Origin: Chrysomallon squamiferum
Lineage: Eukaryota > Mollusca > Gastropoda > Neomphalida > Peltospiridae
NCBI GenBank assembly: GCA_012295275.1
Contig: CM022677.1
Location: forward strand, 13,174,889 to 13,236,888
Length of the DNA: 62,000 nt
Reading direction: 5' to 3'
Part shown: positions 26,206 to 37,549 of the stretch, piece by piece
How positions within the stretch are numbered: the stretch's first letter is position 1
How the letters are laid out: every line of letters starts with the position of its first letter
Program-made: the position numbers and the translations under genes
Notes under the pieces: model-generated
Seen by the model: the letters and a program-made list of their open reading frames with translations, nothing else
Database searches by the model: none
What the model was told of the DNA's origin: nothing

Positions 26206-26671
26206 AAATGTTACATTGTGACATATTGAAAGAGAACAAAAATATATATATAGTGATAGTGTTAATAAAATGTTGACATACTGAGAGATTCTTAAAAACA
26301 AGAGCAACATTATTATACTCTCAATCGATTATCTGTCAATTTCATTTTGACATACTGAAAGATGAAAAACACAAAACATTATTTTATATTTAAATTAATT
26401 AATAAAACAGACTAATATCTGGATTAATATTATACTGTCAATCCAATTTCAACATCTATTACATTATAACATAATGAAAAATTAAAATAAAAGTAATTTT
26501 ATTATTTATAATTGACCATTATTAGGCATTAATATCCAAATATAACATTATGTCACTCACAATAATATGCATATCTATCAACGTATCTATCCATAAATGT
26601 ATCTATGTGTCTATCTATCTAAATATCTATCTATTCTTCTATCTCACCACAAATGTATATAAGAAACATAG

Positions 26672-27015
26672 AAACAAAAAATGAAAATGTGTATATTTAT
26701 AAATAAATACAACACACAGAAAGAAGTATGTTGGACATTCTGTAAAATGTACAACACAAAATAGATGAAGAGTATGTGCACAGTCATGCGCACAAACCCA
26801 CTCACCACACTAAAATACATTCAAAATGGATTTAAAATAAACAAACAAAAAATGAAAATGTGTGCTTATAAAAACAAAACACAACAAGAAATATGTTGGA
26901 TATTTCTGTAAAATGTACAACAACAAAAACTATTAAGAGTATGTACATGGTCATGCACATACACCCACTCACCACACTAAAACACACTCAAAATGGATTT
27001 AAAATGAACAAACAA
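26672..27015. repeat. tandem duplication of about 170 bp
   Basis: Two imperfect copies share TCTGTAAAATGTACAACA, CCCACTCACCACACTAAAA and CTCAAAATGGATTTAAAAT-type blocks. They lie directly downstream of TSR exon 5. Confidence 0.85.
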
Positions 27016-27030
27016 ACAAATAAAACTAAC

Positions 27031-27228
27031 CCATAGTTTGACAGTTAACATTTGTATTACAATTCACTAAGTAGTTCTGAGTGTTGGATCCAGGACAGTT
27101 CTTTCCTCCGTGTGCAGGTCTGGGGTTTGTACAGAGTCGTGTGTCGTATCTTGTTCTTTTACCAGTGCCACACGTCACACTGCAGGGTCCGTGTCGGTCA
27201 AGCTGCCAGTTAGTCCAGCCACCATCAA
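27031..27228 (-). CDS. TSR gene, exon 5: one thrombospondin type 1 repeat
   Basis: After an acceptor TGTACAG the exon reads DGGWTNWQLDRHGPCSVTCG, followed by GTGKRTRYDTRLCTNP and a GGKNCPG turn. This is a complete TSR with the WxxW, CSVTCGxG and R-x-R signature. Such repeats bind matrix, glycans and receptors outside the cell. It is 198 nt and phase 1 at both ends, joining in frame to exon 4. It ends at ATGG|GTTAGT. No later exon with a stop codon is visible, so the gene's 3' end is not found. The next recognisable piece is the decayed vWA exon at 26.1 kb. Confidence 0.85.
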
Positions 27229-27239
27229 CTGTACACAGA

Positions 27240-27846
27240 AACATGTCAACAGTGGAAGCAATGTCTGATACAACAATAAAATATGAATGTGTGTGTTTAT
27301 TTACGTACATACATACACATATACCTGTGAATGTGCGTGTGTGTTTGTACTTTCTGTATACATACTTTTTGAGAGAAAAATGTCTAACCATTAAAGGAAC
27401 TTTAAACAAAATGTTAATATAAAATTATATATATATATATATGTATAAACTAATTTTTTTTATTTATCTCCATAACGCAAATAAAAAAAAAAAAAAAAAA
27501 AAAAAATCCAATTAAAGTGACAAATACTTTCTCAGGAAACTGTAAAATAATTTTTGGCAAAAGAAACAGATTTTTTGTTTTGGTTAAAATTAATTTGAAA
27601 AACATTCAAAGTGAGCTATCATATGATTAAATCTATTAATATTAAAATATCTCCAAATGAATTATTGTGAATTATAGTTGAAGTAGAAAGATCAAAACAA
27701 AACGTTCTGTGTATCTATAATCAAGACTGACATACACACGTACACACGAACACTTGTCGACAAAAGAATAACACAAAAGGTTCATGCACATAAATGTTTA
27801 CCAAATACATTTAGTCTTCTGTCTCTGCAGAACTTGGCATTTTCTA

Positions 27847-27889
<43 letters not shown>

Positions 27890-27900
27890 TAAATATAAAT
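27240..27900. other. intron 4 of the TSR gene
   Basis: AT-rich intron with a TA run (27427-27442), a poly-A run (27484-27506) and an AAT microsatellite (27847-27887) close to the donor of exon 4. Confidence 0.7.
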
Positions 27901-27905
27901 AATAC

Positions 27906-29360
27906 CAGTAATAGAACAAGTTTCAGTTCTAGTCAACTCTTGAGGTGACATGGCTCCACATCCAGTACTTGAAGAGTTGTCATTGTTACAAATTCTGATG
28001 CTGCGTGTTGTCCACATCCCGACTGATCCAGATGTTACAGAACACTGTGTAACTGCTGTGTACCGTGACCATGGACCCCAGCTAGGACACTGAGGCAAAG
28101 TACAAGCACGTGTGCTTTGATCACTCTGCGGAGATGTTGCTCCACAGCCATTCTTAAATACATTGTCATTCACGCATATTCTTGTTCTTGTTCCTGTTTG
28201 AGTGACACCTGACCCACACGTCTTAGAGCAAGGTTCATAGGTGTAAGCAGACCAAAATCCCCAAGATGGACACTGGCCTTCAAAGCATTGTTCTTGCCTA
28301 ACATCTGATTGTGGTGATAATGTTCCACATCCATTCTTTTCTTTCACATCATTGAGGCACACTCTTGTCCTTTCTGTTTGTTTCGTGCCGGTTCCGCATG
28401 TCACTGAACATTTAGTTTTGTCTGTGTACCCTGTCCATGGTCCCCAGGCAGGACAGTTTGGTAACTGGCAATCAACAATTTGTTTCTGTTCTTGGGGCGA
28501 TGTTTGTCCACAAGCAGTTTTGAAGTTATTATCATTAATACAGGTTCTTGTTCTTATACCCGTCTTTGTTGACCCAGTGCCACAGGTTTTTGTGCATGGA
28601 CCATGTGTGTAAGCTGTCCATTCACTCCAGTAAGGACAAGCTCCTAGATTACATGTTTTTGTATCGGTTTCCTCTTGTGGTGATTTCGAACCACAACTAA
28701 ATCCGGTCGTGTCATTGATGCACTGTCTTCTTCTTGTGCCAGTTTGTGTACCAGATCCACAGGTAACCGAGCAAGCAGCATAGCTGTAAGATGACCACTC
28801 ACCCCAAAATGGACAAGCAGGTCCAGAACATTGTACAGTCTTTTTCTGTACTTGTGGTGATAGAGCCCCACATCCAGTTTTTGAGTTACTGTCATTAATG
28901 CATGTCCTAGATCTCTGTTGTGTCTTCTCTCCATTTGGTCCACATGTTACAGAGCACTGCGTGATATCACCATATGCTGTCCATGGTCCCCAGAATGCGC
29001 ATGAAGGCAGTGAACACGCCCGTGTTTGTGTCTGTTTTTGTGGTGATTGTGAGCCACAGCTGAATCCTGTTGGATCATTTTCACATTTTCTTGTCCTTAC
29101 ACCAGTTTGTGTAGCAGCTCCACATGTTGCAGAACAGACAACATAAACATACGAACTCCATGCTACCCATGCTGGACAGGGATTTTGTGCTGAACACGAT
29201 TCAGTTTTTGTTTCAACTTGTGGTGATTTGTCTCCACACCGATTACCACCTTGTACATCATTCTCGCAAATTCTTGTTCTCTCTTTTGTCAGAGTACCCC
29301 CAGAGCCACAGGTTACTGAGCATGCTGTAACTGCACTGAATGCTGACCATGAACCCCAGG
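27906..29360 (-). CDS. TSR gene, exon 4: eight thrombospondin type 1 repeats in one exon
   Basis: One open 1455-nt exon (485 codons, no stop) with acceptor TTTTGTAG at 29361-29368 and donor ACTG|GTATTA at 27905. It encodes eight TSRs of about 60 residues. Their starts read WGSWSAF, WVAWSSY, WGPWTAY, WGEWSSY, WSEWTAY, WGPWTGY, WGFWSAY and WGPWSRY. Each has CSVTCGxG-like and CGxxSPQ motifs, with six cysteines in most. TSRs 2 and 4 share a TGFSCGS segment, which suggests duplication in pairs. TSR 8 has lost the Cys in its CSVTC motif (CSVTSGS). TSR proteins are secreted or on the cell surface and act in matrix binding, guidance or immunity. Which applies here is unknown. It is in phase with exons 3 and 5. 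Confidence 0.92.
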
Positions 29361-29985
29361 CTACAAAATAAAATAGTAATTACTTTTACTCAAATAACAA
29401 TTACAGTCCTCAAATATGAGAAAAATACAATCATAAAGAACAGTGACTTTTTTAATATGAAGAACCCAAACCTTTTATTGTCTTATTTAAAAACAAGTAC
29501 TTTTTCAGACTGTACAAGAAAGTATCTTAATAAAAAGATAGCTATAGCAAATTTGAATGTAACGCAATGAAAGACAAACATGTAAATAACAATTCAGTTT
29601 TGTATAAATGGAATACAAAATATACATTATACATTTAGAAATATGTTCCTTAATGTGAGTATCGATAGATCTAATGTAATTCATTAGCTTCAAATTTTCA
29701 CTAAATCATTACAAACTGAATTAGCCATAATTTTTTCTCCAGAAGTTCTTAAATAAATATGTCGTTATTTCAGTCATTTCACCATTATAGGTAGTGATGT
29801 AATTTTATTCCTGAGATTATTTAGTGACAACACCTTTTCTGACAATCTAGCGATTGTTATTTATTGTCATCTTAGAACAGATGCATAAATGCCTCACAGG
29901 AAACAACATGCCCACCTGTTTGTACATAATTTGTTTAAAAGAAAATTACAGGATGAATATATTTGTTTTAATTATTGCTTGTTAC

Positions 29986-30190
29986 CTGGACATAAGACAT
30001 TTGTTTCACATGCTTCTTGAAGATTCCTCCTGTCATCTGTTCCACAGTCTTTGCCTCCATTCTTAGGAGCAGGATTTGAGCATGTTCTTATCTCAAATCT
30101 TATTCTAGTGCCTCTACCACATGTTGCACTACAACTACCCTGTCTCTGAAGTGACCATGCAGACCAGGCACCATCAACTCCACCACTTCC
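29986..30190 (-). CDS. TSR gene, exon 3: one thrombospondin type 1 repeat
   Basis: Acceptor ATTATTACAG, donor TCCAG|GTAACA. The 205-nt exon reads GSGGVDGAWSAWSLQRQGSC, then SATCGRGTRIRFEIRTC, NPAPKNGGKDCG and ACETNVLCP. This is a classic TSR. The last codon is split and completed by exon 4 to give Ala before WGSWSAF, which supports the joining. The intron sequence just upstream of its acceptor is nearly the same as that upstream of exon 2, a sign of exon-plus-intron duplication. Confidence 0.9.
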
Positions 30191-30390
30191 ACCTGTAATA
30201 ATTTAATATTTCCTATATTCGTTTTACTTTTAATCAGTAAAACGTAGAATGTGAAATTAAAAAACAAATTACGTTTAACAAGCTTTTCTAGTTAAGAACC
30301 ATGTTATTTGTAATTTTGATAAAAGCAGACACAGGAATTAATTCTTGGTCAGTTTAAACTGCTTCCTGTTACATAAACAAAAATAATCAC

Positions 30391-30567
30391 CTGCGTTACA
30401 TGAACCTCCAGTACAGGCTTCTGTGGTTTTGTTACTAACAGTTGTAGTACTATCTGCTAAACACCCTACCCCACCAATGCATATCTTGTAAAGTGTCACA
30501 GTTCTTCTACAGTTTGACAGGCAGGAGCCAACAGACGCTCTTTTCCAACCTGACCATTGCCCATAAC
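30391..30567 (-). CDS. TSR gene, exon 2: divergent thrombospondin type 1 repeat
   Basis: Acceptor AAATTATTACAG, donor ACGCAG|GTGATT. The 177-nt exon begins YGQWSGWKRASVGSCLSNCR and continues with RTVTLYKICIGG and EACTGGSC. The WSxW and CxxxC pattern and the terminal cysteines identify a TSR, but the usual TCG is replaced by NCR. The split codons with exon 1 (Ser) and exon 3 (Gly) read through. Confidence 0.85.
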
Positions 30568-30776
30568 CTGTAATAATTTAATATTTCGTATATTCTTTTT
30601 GCTTTTAATCAGTAAAAAGTAGAATGCTAAATGTTTGAAACACAAAATATATTTAATTTAACTAAATAATTCAGGCTAACTCGAGTGCGTCTCACTCGTT
30701 TACCTCGCCGCGGAATCATCTCTCTTGCGTTGTGCTCGGATTTGTGCAGATTTTGCCAAATTTCTTTTTTCTGACC

Positions 30777-31260
30777 ATGGATCCTAAGAAAGTGAGTGCA
30801 AAGGACAGTGCTGAGGAGAAGATGATGTCCATTGAACTAAAGCGTTAATTCTTAGAAAAACATGAGCGAGGTGTGCGAGTAGTCAACGTGGCTAGGCAGC
30901 ACGAGCGTAGTACTTCTACGACATGCATTATACTGAACCTGAAGGAGTCGATAAAGAATGTAACTCCAGCCAAAGGCGTGAAAATAACTTGTCTGATCTC
31001 CATGATAAATACATTTTACAAAACCAATTTATTTCTTTACATTCTCTTCTATTTTATTTTTTTTACCGTACTTGTCATTATAAATAAAAACAAAATTATT
31101 ATTTAAAAATAAGTAAAAAAAAAAAAAAGAAATGTGATAATTTTTTAGTGGCTGGCACAGTTTTACGGTATTTCAATTAATTTCAGTTAGAAAATTGATG
31201 CAAATTGAAATACAAGCTCAGTCACGGAACGCATTAAACTCGTAACTCAAGGCACCACTG
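30777..31260 (+). mobile_element. Tigger/pogo-type DNA transposon relic in intron 1
   Basis: On the plus strand, antisense to the host gene, the frame reads MDPKKVSAKDSAEEKMMSIE, then ELKR, a TAA stop at 30846, then FLEKHERGVRVVNVARQHER and STSTTCIILNLKESIK. This is the CENP-B/pogo N-terminal helix-turn-helix of Tigger transposases. The DDE domain is absent. The right terminal repeat ends ...CTCAAGGCACCACTG at 31260, followed by TA, the typical target site. The left terminus was not found, so the copy is internally deleted or truncated and dead. Confidence 0.8.
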
Positions 31261-31598
31261 TATGTTAAGATATATAATGTCATAAATTAGTAACCGTATA
31301 ACAGTGAAAGCCAAAGGACTCTTGTGCCCTGTCTTAGAACTATGTGAATGAATGACAGTTAACACAGTTATTGAATATTATTGCATTTATATCAGTAACA
31401 TTATGATAGTAAGTTTTAAAATTATTTACTGTTATTAATAAGTGCGAGTGTAAATGCAATTTATACTGGTGAAATAAATGTTGGTAAGTTTTTTTTTTTT
31501 TTAAATGTTTTAAGTTTTTCTTATTCTTTTGTGATGCCTGATACATTTTTCACTAAGTGGTTCTTGATTTCATTAGATATTATAATACAGAAACTCAC

Positions 31599-31695
31599 TA
31601 TTTAAGTTATCGCAATTAATGTCGCAGGGATACAGTATACTGCTTCCAACACACTGCACTAACACCAGTAAGATGACCGCACTAACTGACACCAT
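31599..31695 (-). CDS. TSR gene, exon 1: signal peptide
   Basis: ATG at 31693-31695 (minus) opens MVSVSAVILLVLVQCVGSSI and then LYPCDINCDNLN, ending at AATA|GTGAGT, a textbook donor. The hydrophobic stretch at residues 5-16 followed by Gly-Ser is a typical signal peptide, so the protein is secreted or a membrane protein. 97 nt leave phase 1, which matches exon 2. An AG four bases before the ATG may be an acceptor for an untranslated first exon, such as the candidates at 32.45-32.96 kb. Confidence 0.85.
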
Positions 31696-31699
31696 TGTT

Positions 31700-32440
31700 C
31701 TGCAAAACAAGAAACTAAATCAAGAAACATGAGCGACACTAACTGCATTTTAAACAAGAGACACGATTGGTTTTAAACCTGCTAAACATAGTGAATTTAA
31801 AATCGATATACCAACAAGACAATAAGCAATTTAATTATCATGTCAGAATTTCATCAACAATTATCAAAAAGGAATAGAAGGCAATTAAAACACATTACAA
31901 TGAAATATCTCCACTTTAGATGATTACGTAACACATTTGGTATTAAACGGAAAAAGATCAAATGGACAGACACTTCCTGAAAATAATTCCAGGCTGTCGT
32001 CAGTCTTTGTGTTAGGTACGCTGTTTTAATACGTTTTATTTGATTTGCTTATACTGACTCATGAATATCATTTGTAAAATAAAAAAAAACAAAAAAACTT
32101 AGATTATGTAGATGATGTCGTCTTTAAATTGAGAGTGAAATATGGTTTATCACTGTACATGTGTTAGAGAAGTTTGTGGCTTATTGAATATTAATTTTGA
32201 TTGTATTTAGTTCTATTATTTAGTATTTTAAACAAATACGCCAAATTAATATGTAAACAATGTCAAATACAAAACGGTTTTTACATAACAATATTACGTA
32301 CATGTTCCAGCAGAACTAACATAAATGCTACTGTCTAGATATAATATAAACATAAGAACTGATTACTGGCTTTTTAAAAATAAATCAATCAATAAATCAA
32401 TCAATAAAAAACTATTTTATCTGTAAATAATATTAAAATA
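31700..32440. other. intergenic or 5' intron of the TSR gene
   Basis: AT-rich unique sequence, with no exon or repeat recognised beyond short AATC repeats near 32385-32408. Confidence 0.55.
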
Positions 32441-32448
32441 TAGATTCC

Positions 32449-32640
32449 TACCTTCAGCCTGCTGGACTAAGGACAGGAGTGAAGTAAAATCTTCAGATAA
32501 ACATTTTGACTAATCGACTTGATCTACCAGTTTTACAAGCTGCATTCATAACAAATCATTTTCAAAACAGAACGGCTCAAAAGAACGACTCTTTGAATAA
32601 AACCAATTATTCGTTATTGTCGGATTCGCATGAATACTTG
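32449..32640 (-). promoter_or_regulatory. candidate untranslated first exon, paralogue B
   Basis: It shares AACGGCTCAAAA, AAAACCAATTATTCGTTATT and GTCGGATTCGC with paralogue C. On the minus strand it ends at GAAG|GTAGGAAT. It lies 0.75 kb upstream of the coding exon 1 of the TSR gene in the gene's direction. Transcript data would decide whether it is a 5'-UTR exon. Confidence 0.4.
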
Positions 32641-32714
32641 TTTATTAGATTCTGCTGTCTAGAAATGATATAACACTCCGAACTGATCACTGATTTTTAA
32701 AGTAAGTATATAAA

Positions 32715-32750
<36 letters not shown>

Positions 32751-32769
32751 TAAACAATACTGTCTGTAA

Positions 32770-32960
32770 GTAATATATGGATTCCTACCCTCACATTGCT
32801 GTACAAAGGTAAGGTGTGAAGTAAAATTAACGAATCGATCTAGATCTACCAGTTTCACAAGCTGTATTCATAACAAGTCATTTTCAACATAGAACGGCTC
32901 AAAAAAACGATTCTTTGAATAAAACCAATTATTCGTTATTGTCGGATTCGCGTGAATTAT
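32770..32960 (-). promoter_or_regulatory. candidate untranslated first exon, paralogue C
   Basis: Tandem copy of paralogue B about 320 bp away, ending at the same GTAGGAAT donor on the minus strand. A TAAG/AAGT tetranucleotide run (32702-32748) separates the two. Confidence 0.4.
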
Positions 32961-32989
32961 TTTATATGAACTATAACACCATTCTCCCT

Positions 32990-33520
32990 GTCTCTGTGTC
33001 TCTCTCTCTCTAACTGTGTTTAGCTCTCTTTTCTCTTTATATCTATTTCTGACAGTATATATATTTCTGATCTTTTTTGAAAAGAGTTCATAGCAAGCAT
33101 GCTAATAATTTTGATAGCTATAAAACTGGTCGAGAATGAAAAGAAAGGAAACAAAAACAAACAAAACAACAACAAACAAAAATAATAAAATAAAAAAATA
33201 TACAAAATAAATAAATAAATAAAACTAAATACAACGAAAAAACAAGACAAAAGTGTAACGATAGTGTATAAATCAGCGGTCAGCTAGTATTAGATTAAAA
33301 AGGTCAATATGAGCCAGCCAAACGACATATCTATTACTATACATGCTAAATAGACAATGAACAAATCTATGAAAGACGTGTAAAAGAAAGTGATATAAGC
33401 AATGAACATGACAATGATGGACGTGTTACTGTCAGATAGACAGATGAAAGACGTGTAAGATAGACAATAGGAGTAAAATAAACAATGAACGGGTCAGACA
33501 GACAATAAACAGGTTATACT
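32990..33520. other. AT-rich intergenic stretch
   Basis: No recognised gene. The minus frame of 76 residues at 33020-33250 is a Phe/Leu-rich low-complexity translation. Confidence 0.5.
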
Positions 33521-33528
33521 GCACGAAT

Positions 33529-33712
33529 CTGTCACTGTTACTTCAGCGATACTACTGATATTACTACTAATCTGTCACTGTTACTTAAGCGATATTACTG
33601 TATTACTACTAATCTGTCACTGTTACTTCAGCGATACTACTGTATTACTACTAATCTATCACTGTTACTTCAGCGATACTACTGCTGTTACTACTAATCT
33701 GTCACTACTGTT
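33529..33712. repeat. imperfect minisatellite of about 42 bp, 4 copies
   Basis: The unit contains AATCTGTCACTGTTACTTCA and then GCGATACTACTG.TATTACTACT. It is followed by a degenerate ACT/ATT trinucleotide tract to about 34000. Confidence 0.85.
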
Positions 33713-33959
33713 ACTACTGTCATTACGACTATTGCAGTTACTAGTACTATTATACCTGATATTACTGCTACGATTATTACTATTATTATTATTATTTTAT
33801 TACTGCTGTTTATCACTACTTATGCTACTGCTGGTATCTTAGAGATACTACCGAGAGAGTATTACTAATATTATGATACTAGTAAGAGTTTAGATTATTA
33901 TCAATACTTCTGTTACTAAATACTATAATATGCTATTTTGCTATTACAACTAGTACTTT

Positions 33960-34460
33960 AATGACTAATATCAACTACTATTACTACTACTATTGCTATC
34001 AGTATTTCTCCTATGTAATACAAGAAATGTCTGTAGATAATAATATTTAAATTATCAAACTTCTATTAGAAAATTAGTCTTATATCAACTCCAAGAAAAA
34101 TAAGATTTTGCTATTCACCAATAAACTGCCAAAAACAATGAACAAAAAACCCACAGGTGTTCTTTTATATTGCCATGAGAGATTTGCTCAACTGTGGCTC
34201 ATAACTACAGTTGCAGACAAATAAGTATAGATCCATAGAAATGTATGAGATTAATATATTTTTGTAAATTACCTGTTTTGAAAATAAGGAATGATTAGTC
34301 TTTTTGATGTGTGGAGAATACTCACAAATACGTTACACATGACGAAATACAAGATACACACAGAAACACATGGCACATTCATCACATTCACATATATGAC
34401 ACATGATCAAAAACAACAAATACACAAAAACAAATGATAATGATCACGTACAAATTATAA
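33960..34460. repeat. dispersed repeat, copy 2 of 3
   Basis: Similar to 22.36-22.77 and 36.7-37.42 kb, with the shared TTTTGAAAATAAGGAATG block. This copy lacks part of the middle. It adjoins the decayed TSR exon. Confidence 0.75.
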
Positions 34461-34563
34461 ATTATGAAAACTATTAGCCATACACTCCTTTCAGTTTATT
34501 CTGAAGTTTTATCCCCTACATTAAAATCGCACATTTACTATTAAAATAATGTATCTCTCTATC

Positions 34564-34599
<36 letters not shown>

Positions 34600-34623
34600 A
34601 TATAAAATGAATAATGTAAAACC

Positions 34624-34775
34624 AACCTTTGCTCATACAGATGAAAGGACATGTGTATTTGCATGTAAAGTCAAACTGACATCCTGTGTTGTGGACAAAA
34701 CTGGCCTTCAGATTCACCATTTTTACTTGCCCAGTAGGCATGGCAACTGCCCTCCATGTTATGAGCTTCTGTCTT
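34624..34775 (-). other. possible relic exon next to the decayed TSR
   Basis: The minus strand encodes VNLKASFVHNTGCQFDFTCK followed by YTCPFICMSKG and a donor-like AAAG|GTTGGT. It is cysteine-containing and codon-like, but no family is recognised. A CA/TG microsatellite lies to its right. Confidence 0.3.
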
Positions 34776-34863
34776 TTTTGTCCTTGCATTATATAAGAAG
34801 AAAGAAGAAAGTAACATACACACACACATAAACACACATTTAACACATTTATGAAGGACAAGG

Positions 34864-34990
34864 AACATTAGCTGAACAAGACTTGGTAATTCTGTTATTA
34901 CTGGTGATTTGGTTCCACATCTGCCCACTGCCTACACGTGTCACTGAACAAAGGCCAATCTGTTTATAATCAGTCCACGATGCCCATATT
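34864..34990 (-). pseudogene. decayed TSR exon
   Basis: The minus strand reads WASWTDYKQIGLCSVT, followed by RVGSGQMW where a TSR should have TCGxG, and later ITKSCSA. The WxxW and CSVT signatures identify a TSR, but a conserved Cys is replaced and the middle is missing. It lies upstream of the TSR gene and shows that the locus once had another TSR copy. Confidence 0.65.
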
Positions 34991-35029
34991 TAACAAGGCA
35001 TGATTGAGGCTCTGTTTGTATCTGTATAT

Positions 35030-35630
35030 ATATTTAACACACACCGCCACACTACGTTTTTTAGCGTAATATCTTCGCTCCACATCGAATATGTTCTTTA
35101 GACGAAATATTTAAAATGAACATGATATATTCACGTTATTAAAACGTAATTCTTAATATGCCGTGTACAATGCTCAATAGGAAAACTAGGATTCCTTCGG
35201 TAACGTTATTAGCTATACAACAGTACATTGAAAAAAAAGATTTTTTTTCCCCCAAATTAATGTCCTCACTGAAAAATGATAGTCTTTCATATGTTATTAT
35301 TAAAAGTAACGAGACTATCTTGAAACGCGTGCTAGATTGTATTATTGTATTGATATTATTGACAATATATGATATTTTATTTTTATGACCATGAGATTCC
35401 GCGACATAATTTACATTTCTCTCTACATGAAATTACATGATTAATCTAAAATTCTGCGATTATTTATCAAAGTATGTAATTAAAAATATATCAGACTGAT
35501 TTTAAAAGTTTTTGTTACAGTAACAGGCAATTTCAGTATATTCATATTATAAGTATGTTTTCGTCGGAAATTAAATATTAGTATTACAACACATATTATA
35601 TTTTAATTACAGAGGTAGAAGATATATATA
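35030..35630. other. AT-rich intergenic stretch
   Basis: The 76-residue plus frame at 35158-35388 has no recognisable features. Nothing else is seen. Confidence 0.5.
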
Positions 35631-35636
35631 TATATA

Positions 35637-36168
35637 CAGGGTGTCCCAAAAGTAACCGAACCGCAAACTTAAATAAAATAAAATCAACAAATTTAATCTG
35701 TATATTTAGTATTTACAAATGTTCAAAATGTTCGTTTAAATCTAAAGTTCTTCGCTGCATTTTTAAGAGTGAGGGTCCCATTTTAACTCAAACAATGGAG
35801 AGTCCAGTAGCGCTAAATAAGAATCAAGCTATGAAGTAGGAACAAAATCAATAAGATTCAGGTGTAACGTCTGCCTTAATTGCAGTAGAGAAAGCAGCTG
35901 TCTTGAGAGCGAGTTGTCCGGAGAAAGAACATGGAACGCCTAGGAGAACATGAAGAGTATTAAAGACCGCGTCAATGACGTCCGCGTCGTCGTGGTAAAA
36001 CAGAAGTCTCGATCACGAAGAACTCTACAATCAGGTAACAAAAATAATTCCAAAGACTGACAGAAGTAAATGAATAGTACAAAAGATAACATAAAATGAC
36101 ATAAAAGATGGAATTAAATTTGTTATTTTTATTTAAGTTTGCGGTTCGGTTACTTTTGGGACACCCTG
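35637..36168. mobile_element. 532-bp MITE with perfect 41-bp terminal inverted repeats (Tc1/mariner type)
   Basis: The left end starts CAGGGTGTCCCAAAAGTAAC and the right end is its exact reverse complement over 41 bases. The element is flanked by TA on both sides, as expected for the Tc1/mariner superfamily. The interior has no transposase frame, so it would need enzyme from elsewhere. The perfect ends suggest recent movement. Confidence 0.93.
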
Positions 36169-36599
36169 TATCTTTATATATATATATTAAACATCGAATG
36201 AAATTCCATATTTATTCATTAATATAAGCGATAATCTCTAATTAATGTAATTTTAATATCCGATATAACTAATTCAGAGGTTATGAAAACTTATTTTGAT
36301 ATCGATGGTAAAATTATCAGTGCAAATAGCGGTATTCTTTAGTTAAAAATAACTGGTTCTATAAAATGGTTCCCAGTTTATTATAATTATTATATGTACA
36401 TATTTTTATTTTTCGTTTATTTTATTTATTTATTTATTTTTATTTTTATTTTTTTGAATCTACGAATATACAAACATGTAAAGGAAGCTTCCGTTTTTAC
36501 ATAAATAAATCAATAAACAAAGAAGTGATAAGGCGCGATAGTAAGGTGTTCTTACTGTTATTATTGTTGTTCTACTGTTGATAATGAGAGGACTTTGAT

Positions 36600-37420
36600 A
36601 AATATGGTGTTTACAGATACCATCATACATCAGTATCACTAATATTATGATATTAATAATAGTTAAATTATTACATTAGATTACTGTCACTAAACACTAT
36701 ACCATGCTGTTTGACTTTACCACCCGTACTTTAATGTGTAATATCAATTTGCTACTGTTACTACTGCCATTACTATCACTATTTCTCCTATATCTGTTTG
36801 CCTATAAAATTAAGAAATTATGTAGATAGTAATGTTTAAATGTTTAAAATTATAAAACTTCTATTCTAGTCTTATACCTAAAAAAAAAAAAAAAAAAAAA
36901 AAAAGGTAAAGAATAAAAAAAAAAGCTTTTCGATCTAATCTGACTGGCAGGAACATATAATTCACCAAACTGAACAACAGAAACTGGTTTGCTTGAAAGG
37001 ACTCCAGATTTTACTATTCACCAATACACATTCAAATTCTATACCTGCAAAAAATAATCAACAATAAACCCACAGGTGTTCTTTTGTATTTCCATGAGAA
37101 ATTTCGAAACACGATATGAACCCTTTTCGTGTCGATTATTTTGCTGTGCTTATTTTCATAACTGTTTATAAAACCTTTCACGGATTTATTTTGCTCTCCT
37201 GTGGGTCATAGCTAAAGTTGCAAACAAACAAGTATCGATCGACAGACAGGTATAAGATCAATATTTTTATAAATAACCTCTTTTGAAAATAAGGAATGCT
37301 TATTCTTTTTGGTATGTGGAGAATACCCACAAACATATGACACATGATCAAATCAATAAAGACAGAGAAACACATGACACATGATAAATACATCACATAC
37401 ACAGAAACAAATTACACATG
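36600..37420. repeat. dispersed repeat, copy 3 of 3
   Basis: Related to 22.36-22.77 and 33.96-34.46 kb, including GATTTTACTATTCACCAATA and TTTTGAAAATAAGGAATG. It contains a poly-A run at 36884-36904. Confidence 0.8.
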
Positions 37421-37549
37421 ATTTGGATGTTTCTTGTGTAATTCCTACAGCATGTATGTATGTATGTGTGTACTTTGTGTTTATGTATGTCTGTAGGTAG
37501 GTAGGTAGGTAGGTAGGTATGTATGTGTATGTATGTGCTTATGTGTATC

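Noticed and set aside
28352-29146. Plus-strand frames of 82-86 residues and the 99-residue minus frame opposite the TSR exon
   Set aside because: They are other-frame shadows of the TSR coding sequence, which has consistent codons, cysteines and splice phases.
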